Translations under genes and position numbers: made by a program
From: Verrucomicrobiales bacterium
GTDB lineage: Bacteria; Verrucomicrobiota; Verrucomicrobiia; Verrucomicrobiales; Akkermansiaceae
Reading direction: 5' to 3'
DNA length: 7,168 nucleotides
Assembly (NCBI GenBank): GCA_003483645.1
Contig: DMYM01000305.1
Location: forward strand, 1-7,168
In this document: piece after piece, positions 1-4,252 of the stretch
Layout of the letters: each line of letters starts with the position of its first letter
Numbering within the stretch: the stretch's first letter is position 1
Notes under the pieces: model-generated
Database searches by the model: none
What the model was told of the DNA's origin: nothing
Seen by the model: the letters and a program-made list of their open reading frames with translations, nothing else

Positions 1-91
1 CCCTCCCCCCTGTGGACAGGCTGTGAGCACCTTGGGAACTCCTTGCCATCTTTTCGCGTGGTGGTCGGGCGCAGGTTTTTTACCGTCCCGT

Positions 92-1156
92 GTGACTTCA
101 CGGATTGGTTTCTCCAAGGCCACCGCGGACGAGGTGGTTCTCGCCCGGGTGGGCAACCCCCTGCATGATGAACCCCTCGAAACCTCGCGCAAGATCTGCA
201 GGATCGTGGAAGCCGATCGCGACCTGTTTTCCCAGCTGATCCTCAAGCCCTTCCGCAGCCAGGCGCGCTACCGCTTCGCCCATCACTCCTCCCTCGACAA
301 GAACGAGACCTACACCTGTGCCCGGGCCATCTTCGCCGGGCAGGGATCCTTCCTCGAGAAGGGCTGCGAAATCGCCCGGCGTCTCTACGCCAAGTCCAAT
401 CATCCCAACATCAAGTCGGGAGACCTGTGCATCGCACGGGTCAGCAACCTCACGCTGGAAAGCGGTCCTGCCGAGGCTCTCTGCATCCTGAAGTCAGAAA
501 CGGTGGACCCCTTCCTGAGCATCTCCTCCCACCAGGGGGACCTCCGCATCACCACCGAGCATGGCATCAACCCCGACAGGATCGACAAGGGCTGCCTCAT
601 CCTCAATGTCCACGAGGACAGCGGCTACCAGGTCCTGACCTTCGACCGTGCCGGGGCACACTCGCGCTTCTGGCTGCGCGACTTCCTCGGGGTGCATCTC
701 CTCACCGACGACTCCCTGCTCACCAACCAGGTGGCGGGGCTGGCGGTCTCCTTCCTGCAGAGTGACGACGGCCCGGCTGCCAGGGAGGACGGGGACGTGG
801 CGGAGCAAACAATGGCCGCCAAGCGCGCCATGAGCTTCTTTGAAAGCCGGAACCACTTCAGCATGCAGGAATTCGAGGAAGAAGTCCTGCGCCGCGATCC
901 CGCCATGGTGGCCAAATTCAAGAAATACAAGGCCCGCTTTGAGGAAGCACAGGGTCACCCCCTCGCCGATGACTTCGGAATCACCTCGAAGGAACTGAAC
1001 CGGGTGAAGAAGAAGGTCGGCGGGGTCATGAAGTTCGACACCGGGGTGGAAGTGCGCCTCCTCCCCGAGTTCCAGGAAACTGCCCTGGAGCGCGGCTATG
1101 ATGAAACGCGCGGGATGGGCTACCTGAAGATCTTCTTCAACTCCAAGGAGAGCTGA
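92..1156 (+). CDS. 37-kDa nucleoid-associated protein (NdpA/NA37 family)
   Basis: This protein of about 354 residues matches the NA37/NdpA family of cytoplasmic proteins found associated with the bacterial nucleoid; their biochemical role is poorly defined. Family-like segments, numbered from the chosen start, are the N-terminal LARVGNP (17-23), HPNIKSGDL (104-112), DKGCLIL (175-181), TFDRAGAHSRFWLRDFLGV (about 183-202), and a C-terminal part with YKARFEEA and the ending GYDETRGMGYLKIFF. The length is normal for the family. I chose the GTG at 92 because family-like sequence begins just after it. An in-frame GTG at 23 would add 23 residues rich in W, G and F that look non-coding. Neither start has a clear ribosome binding site. 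The gene faces the ATP-grasp gene tail to tail, 7 bases apart, so it is probably transcribed alone. The family call is firm; the start is less sure. All of this is judged by eye from motifs. Confidence 0.85.
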   Translation: MTSRIGFSKATADEVVLARVGNPLHDEPLETSRKICRIVEADRDLFSQLILKPFRSQARYRFAHHSSLDKNETYTCARAIFAGQGSFLEKGCEIARRLYAKSNHPNIKSGDLCIARVSNLTLESGPAEALCILKSETVDPFLSISSHQGDLRITTEHGINPDRIDKGCLILNVHEDSGYQVLTFDRAGAHSRFWLRDFLGVHLLTDDSLLTNQVAGLAVSFLQSDDGPAAREDGDVAEQTMAAKRAMSFFESRNHFSMQEFEEEVLRRDPAMVAKFKKYKARFEEAQGHPLADDFGITSKELNRVKKKVGGVMKFDTGVEVRLLPEFQETALERGYDETRGMGYLKIFFNSKES

Positions 1157-1163
1157 TCCACCC

Positions 1164-2147
1164 TCAGTCTGCGGCCTGCCGCCGGGCGTGCCGCACCAGG
1201 GCGGCCCGCACCAGTTGCCTCGTAAACCCCTCGTGTCCGGCCGGGTCCTTCATCAGGCAGAGGTCCGCACTCCCGGGATCGGAAGGCGGATAATAGACTC
1301 CGCAGTTGGGATTGATCTCGAGGAAGTAGGGCGTGCCGCCGGCATCCACCCGCACGTCACAGCGTCCGAAACTCGCTCCCCCGAGGGCCACGAAGAAGCG
1401 ACCGGCCTCTTCCCGCAGGCGGGCGGCCAGAACCGGATCCTCCACCGGGAAACTCGACAACGCGTCGTAGTCCACCCACTTCAGATCCGCGTGCTTGAAC
1501 TCCTCCCCCTCCGGGAAGCGATACTGCATGGGGACATAGCTCACCGGCCGGGCCGGGTCATCGGGATTCTCCGCCACCAGCACCGTGCACTCGATCCCGT
1601 CGATGTACTCCTCGACCAGGGCCGCCCCGTAGCGCGAGATGATCTTGTGCGCCTGCTGGAAGAGGCCGGCCTGCGACTGGACTCGCGAGCTCCGGCTCAA
1701 GTCCACGCTGGCATAACTGTTGTGGTGCTTGACGAAGAGGGGAAAGCGCAGGATCTCCGCCGCGCGCTCCACATCGGCCTCGTCCCGGGCCAGCACCGCG
1801 GCCGGGGTGGCGATCCCCTCCCTCCGGCAGGCCTCCTTCATCTCCTCGCGGGTCGGCTCGTAGTAATTCGAGGTCGCCCCGGTGAAGGGCACTCCCAGCC
1901 TCTCCAGGGTCTCCACCACCTCAATCCCCGGGATCCCCTGGTCCGCCGCTCCATCGCAGAGATTGAAGAAGAGATCGAATTCCCCTCCCTCCACCAGGCG
2001 ACTGACCACCTCCACCGAGGTCTCCTTGCTGAGGGTCTCCACGTGCCACTGCGCCTCGGACAGGAAGGGCCGCGGATCACAGGGCCAGTCATCGGGCGGA
2101 AAGGGATCCGCGTCCAGGTCCTGGGTGGTGAGCAGGCAGATACGCAC
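1164..2147 (-). CDS. ATP-grasp ligase, D-Ala-D-Ala ligase-like, substrate unknown
   Basis: The 327-residue product is a predicted cytoplasmic ATP-grasp enzyme. Such enzymes activate a carboxylate as an acyl phosphate and join it to an amine or similar group. Visible elements are an N-terminal pre-ATP-grasp domain (about 1-95, with DLFFNLCDG at 58-66 and GVPFTG at 85-90), the ATP-binding lysine K140 in FPLFVKHHNS, the hinge LVEEYIDGIE (177-186), and the metal/ATP site GRCDVR (261-266, D264) with LEINPN (276-281, E277 and N279). True D-Ala-D-Ala ligases end this site in a loop of the type ExNxxPG. Here it reads NPNCGVYYP, which argues for a different substrate. The start is a GTG; an in-frame TAA at 2175-2177 lies just upstream and no ATG intervenes. 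Only a weak AAGG lies about 14 bases upstream. It is separated from the SHD1 gene by 184 bp, so it may have its own promoter. Fold is confident, reaction unknown. Confidence 0.85.
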   Translation of the reverse strand: MRICLLTTQDLDADPFPPDDWPCDPRPFLSEAQWHVETLSKETSVEVVSRLVEGGEFDLFFNLCDGAADQGIPGIEVVETLERLGVPFTGATSNYYEPTREEMKEACRREGIATPAAVLARDEADVERAAEILRFPLFVKHHNSYASVDLSRSSRVQSQAGLFQQAHKIISRYGAALVEEYIDGIECTVLVAENPDDPARPVSYVPMQYRFPEGEEFKHADLKWVDYDALSSFPVEDPVLAARLREEAGRFFVALGGASFGRCDVRVDAGGTPYFLEINPNCGVYYPPSDPGSADLCLMKDPAGHEGFTRQLVRAALVRHARRQAAD

Positions 2148-2174
2148 AATCGGAAGGCCTTGGCCGGGAGAGCT

Positions 2175-2331
2175 TTAGCCAGCATCCGGCTTCCCCACAA
2201 GCGCGCCGTGAATCTTCTCCATCCCTGTTGGCCCCTGCTGTGAAGATAGACGATGGCTGGACCATTAGGCCTCGGCCAGCCAGTCAGGCAGGATTTCCAA
2301 CGACCGGGGTTTCCCCGGGAAAACCCGGCCC
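2175..2331. other. Intergenic leader between the SHD1 and ATP-grasp genes
   Basis: This gap holds structured sequence but no convincing gene. On the minus strand it contains a pair of overlapping stem-loops just after the SHD1 stop (listed separately). It also holds a 7-bp inverted repeat (TGGCTGG at 2254-2260 with CCAGCCA at 2276-2282, 15-base loop). A 15-codon open frame (ATG at 2222-2220, TAA at 2177-2175) sits in the same frame as the ATP-grasp gene. I found no good -35/-10 pair on the minus strand, so a promoter here is expected from the layout but not seen. Confidence 0.4.
2304..2328 (-). terminator. Stem-loop pair after the SHD1 gene, possible terminator
   Basis: It starts 3 bases past the SHD1 stop codon on the minus strand. 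Two GC-only stems share an arm: CCGGGG (2304-2309) pairs with CCCCGG (2313-2318) around a TTT loop, and CCGGG (2315-2319) pairs with CCCGG (2324-2328) around an AAAA loop. Because they overlap, only one can form at a time. There is no strong T-run after either on the minus strand (the following bases read TCGTTGG), so this is not a classical intrinsic terminator. It may instead slow polymerase or protect the 3' end of the mRNA. The structure is seen directly; the function is inferred. Confidence 0.45.
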
Positions 2332-3015
2332 TCACCTTCCCTGCTTCTCCTCTTCCTCCTCGGGAGGCCGGGGGGCCCGGCGGGTCACCACCGTCTTGAG
2401 GTAGCGGAGGTAGGAGGAGGCGCTGGCCCGCTCCGCCAGGATCCGGCCCTTCATATCCATCACCCGGATGGCCCAGCCGCGGTAGTCGTCCCCGTTCTTG
2501 TGATCGTAGAACCCGGCCTCGTGGGAATAGACCCCGTCCCGGTCATAGAAGCATTCCAGCTTTTCCTTGATGCTGACATCACCCCCCCGCTCGTCGGACT
2601 TCTTCTTGGAGATCCAGACCACGAGGAGATAGAGCTCCGCGTTCTCCTCCACGTTCCTGAACTCCACGTCGAGATTCTTGATCGTTTTCTTGAGATCCGT
2701 GTCCTTGTAGGACTTGAGCTCGGTCTTGATCACGAGGGGCTTCTTCACCTTGTGGGTCTTCAGGTAATCCCGGTCGGCCTGACTGAGCTTCGCGAGCTTG
2801 AGCTTGTAGAGCTTGCCCTTCACCTTGAGCTTCACCCAGTCCTCTCCCTTCTCTTCCAGCACCCCGGTGAGTTTCTTGCCGTCCGCACTGGTCCAGAGGC
2901 GCGGTTTTTCGCCTTCCTGCTCTTCTGCCGCGAAGCCCGGCAGGGCCATCAACGCCACCAGGACGGACAGCACCAGTCGTCTCGTGAGAATGGGTGCAGG
3001 GAACATTGGGGGCAT
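2332..3015 (-). CDS. Exported SHD1-domain protein, function unknown
   Basis: The 227-residue protein begins with a signal peptide: two arginines (12-13), a hydrophobic core LVLSVLVALMALPGF (14-28) and a likely signal peptidase I cut after A29. Mature residues 39-88 resemble the SHD1 (SLA1 homology domain 1) fold: RLWTSADGKKLTG, then alternating strands WVKLKVKGKLYKLKL, then KLSQADRDYL. In yeast Sla1 this domain binds peptide motifs. In Verrucomicrobia and Planctomycetes it recurs in secreted proteins whose partners are unknown. Residues about 95-210 form a second region with no recognised fold, containing YRGWAIRVMD and ILAERASASSYLRYL. The C-terminus is a charged tail with five consecutive glutamates. 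The ATG at 3015 is given here, but the ATG at 3006 (M4) has better spacing (9 bases) from GAGG. It lies 115 bp after the epimerase gene on the same strand. Location outside the cytoplasm is well supported; the role is not known. Confidence 0.8.
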   Translation of the reverse strand: MPPMFPAPILTRRLVLSVLVALMALPGFAAEEQEGEKPRLWTSADGKKLTGVLEEKGEDWVKLKVKGKLYKLKLAKLSQADRDYLKTHKVKKPLVIKTELKSYKDTDLKKTIKNLDVEFRNVEENAELYLLVVWISKKKSDERGGDVSIKEKLECFYDRDGVYSHEAGFYDHKNGDDYRGWAIRVMDMKGRILAERASASSYLRYLKTVVTRRAPRPPEEEEEKQGR

Positions 3016-3023
3016 CCTCTCCC
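3016..3023 (-). promoter_or_regulatory. Ribosome binding site of the SHD1 gene
   Basis: On the minus strand this reads GGGAGAGG. It ends directly before the ATG at 3015 but sits 9 bases before the ATG at 3006, which favours the shorter protein (224 residues). The first five bases pair with CTCCC upstream (3030-3034), forming a 5-bp stem with a 6-base loop that could partly hide the site. The site is visible; control by folding is only a possibility. Confidence 0.5.
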
Positions 3024-3130
3024 ATTCCCGGGAGGGCCGTCAAACCGATTCTCGGCCTCACTCATCAGGCCCCTGCCACCCCTGCAACGACGGGCATTTA
3101 CCAATTCCCGGAAGCCTCCCACCGCGACGC

Positions 3131-4159
3131 TTAAAACCTTCCATCCCGCACTTCGAAGTGGGTGGGCCTGCCCAGGGAAGGCCCTCCGGATTGCACCCAG
3201 TGTGCCGTCCGCTCAAGAATGGTCTCCACGCTGGTGGGCGGGTCTCCCAGTTCGGCACAGAGAGCCCGGGCGTTGCTCAGGAGGGCGGTCCCGGCCTCCT
3301 CCCCGGTGAAGACGGGCTCGCGCCCCAGCAGTTCACCGAGACGCTCGGCCACCTCCCGCACCTGGCAGATCCCCGGTGAGGTGAGATTCCAGGGCCGCGC
3401 CGGGGAGTTCGCCAGCGGGAATGCCCGCAGGATCATCTCATTGGCATCTCCCTGCCAGATGCAGTTGAAGAATCCGTTGCGCAGGTCAATGGGATCGCGG
3501 TGCCAGACCTTCTGCGCCAGGTCCACCGGGACGCCGTAACGCAGGTCGGTGGCGTAGTTCAGCCTGATGAGCGCCACTTGCCTGCCCGCCTCCCGTGAGC
3601 CGTAGTCGAAGAGGCGCTCCCGCGCCACCGCGGCATTGGCATACTCCCCGAGGGGAGTCAGGGGATCACCTTCCCGTGATCCACCCTGCTCGATCCGGCT
3701 CAGCGGGTAGACGTTGCCCGTGGAGAGGGCCACCACCCGCCGTCCCGCATAGCGCTCCAGCACATGGAGTGGCGCCACCGTGTTGATGGCCCAGGTCAGG
3801 GACGGATTCGCTTCGGTCCCGAACTTGAGCCCTACCAGATAGAGCACCTCTCCCGCATCCGGAAGCCCCCTCACGCTATTGCGATCCAGGAGATCCGCTG
3901 CCACTGTCTTCACCCCACGGTTCCGCAGCCACTCCTCCTTGGCCGGGTCACTGAAGCGGCTCACCGCGATCACTTCCAGTTCATGCCCGGCCGCCTCGGC
4001 CGCCCGCCGGGCGAGGACCGCCAGGGAGGGCCCCATCTTTCCCCCGGCCCCGAGGATCACGAGCGGACTCCGCAGTTCCCGGATGGCGTCGATCAGGACC
4101 GGGCGCGGAGCGGTGAGTTCTTCGTCGAGAGCCGCCTCGGTCTCAATCAGATTCGCCAT
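3131..4159 (-). CDS. NAD-dependent epimerase/dehydratase-like protein (atypical extended SDR)
   Basis: The 342-residue product looks like an extended short-chain dehydrogenase/reductase of the sugar epimerase type, presumably cytoplasmic. It has a Rossmann glycine motif GAGGKMG (37-43) for NAD(P), an acidic residue in AADLLD (87-92), INTVAP (125-130), the serine/threonine site ALSTGNVYP (144-152), and the tyrosine Y173 in GEYANAAVARER. The classical YxxxK lysine is missing: the residue four after Y173 is A177. Usual epimerase chemistry is therefore doubtful, although I recall relatives with the same GEYA...RER pattern. I chose the ATG at 4159 because AAGGAG lies just before it. An in-frame GTG at 4204 would start inside the terminator hairpin and give a poor N-terminus. 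The gene follows that terminator, so it needs its own promoter or read-through. The SHD1 gene lies 115 bp downstream. Fold is confident; substrate and activity are unknown. Confidence 0.8.
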   Translation of the reverse strand: MANLIETEAALDEELTAPRPVLIDAIRELRSPLVILGAGGKMGPSLAVLARRAAEAAGHELEVIAVSRFSDPAKEEWLRNRGVKTVAADLLDRNSVRGLPDAGEVLYLVGLKFGTEANPSLTWAINTVAPLHVLERYAGRRVVALSTGNVYPLSRIEQGGSREGDPLTPLGEYANAAVARERLFDYGSREAGRQVALIRLNYATDLRYGVPVDLAQKVWHRDPIDLRNGFFNCIWQGDANEMILRAFPLANSPARPWNLTSPGICQVREVAERLGELLGREPVFTGEEAGTALLSNARALCAELGDPPTSVETILERTAHWVQSGGPSLGRPTHFEVRDGRF

Positions 4160-4161
4160 TG

Positions 4162-4167
4162 CTCCTT
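4162..4167 (-). promoter_or_regulatory. Ribosome binding site of the epimerase-like gene
   Basis: The minus strand reads AAGGAG followed by CA and the ATG at 4159. The match to the Shine-Dalgarno consensus is good, but the 2-base spacing is unusually tight. It helps decide the start against the GTG at 4204. Confidence 0.55.
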
Positions 4168-4200
4168 CTATCCCCCGGCCCACCAAAGGAAAAGAAAAGG

Positions 4201-4223
4201 CCACGGACCGGCACGGTCCGTGG
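4201..4223 (-). terminator. Intrinsic terminator of the cassette protein A transcript
   Basis: A perfect 10-bp inverted repeat (CCACGGACCG at 4201-4210, CGGTCCGTGG at 4214-4223) with a 3-base loop can be extended by about three pairs including one wobble. On the minus strand it is followed by the pyrimidine-rich run CCTTTTCTTTTCC, as expected for a rho-independent terminator. It lies about 30 bases past the stop codon of the cassette gene and 41 bases before the epimerase start, so it ends the former transcript and separates the two genes. Confidence 0.88.
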
Positions 4224-4252
4224 TCTGCAGATTCTGGTCGGTATGGCGGGGC

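Noticed and set aside
1..91. A promoter for the nucleoid-protein gene in the first 91 bases (TTGCCA at 43-48)
   Set aside because: No acceptable -10 box lies 15-19 bases downstream, so a call would be guesswork.
1171..1182. A small hairpin (GCGGC and GCCGC) just after the nucleoid-protein gene as its terminator
   Set aside because: The stem is 4-5 bp with a tiny loop, there is no T-run, and it lies inside the 3' end of the convergent ATP-grasp gene.
1188..2243. A 351-codon open frame on the plus strand opposite the ATP-grasp gene
   Set aside because: It has the same in-register antisense explanation. The opposite strand encodes a clear ATP-grasp protein with its motifs in order.
3042..3071. 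A hammerhead-ribozyme-like core: minus strand reads CTGATGAG, then GGCC, then GAGAATC
   Set aside because: The first box matches, but the required GAAA box is replaced by GAGAA and no correct stem II or flanking stems can be drawn.
2500..3309. A 269-codon open frame on the plus strand opposite the SHD1 gene
   Set aside because: It is also in register with the minus-strand gene and merely mirrors it. The signal peptide and SHD1 motifs are on the minus strand.
4160..4204. An upstream GTG start at 4204 for the epimerase-like gene
   Set aside because: It would begin inside the terminator hairpin and encode an N-terminus with no family resemblance. AAGGAG precedes the ATG at 4159.
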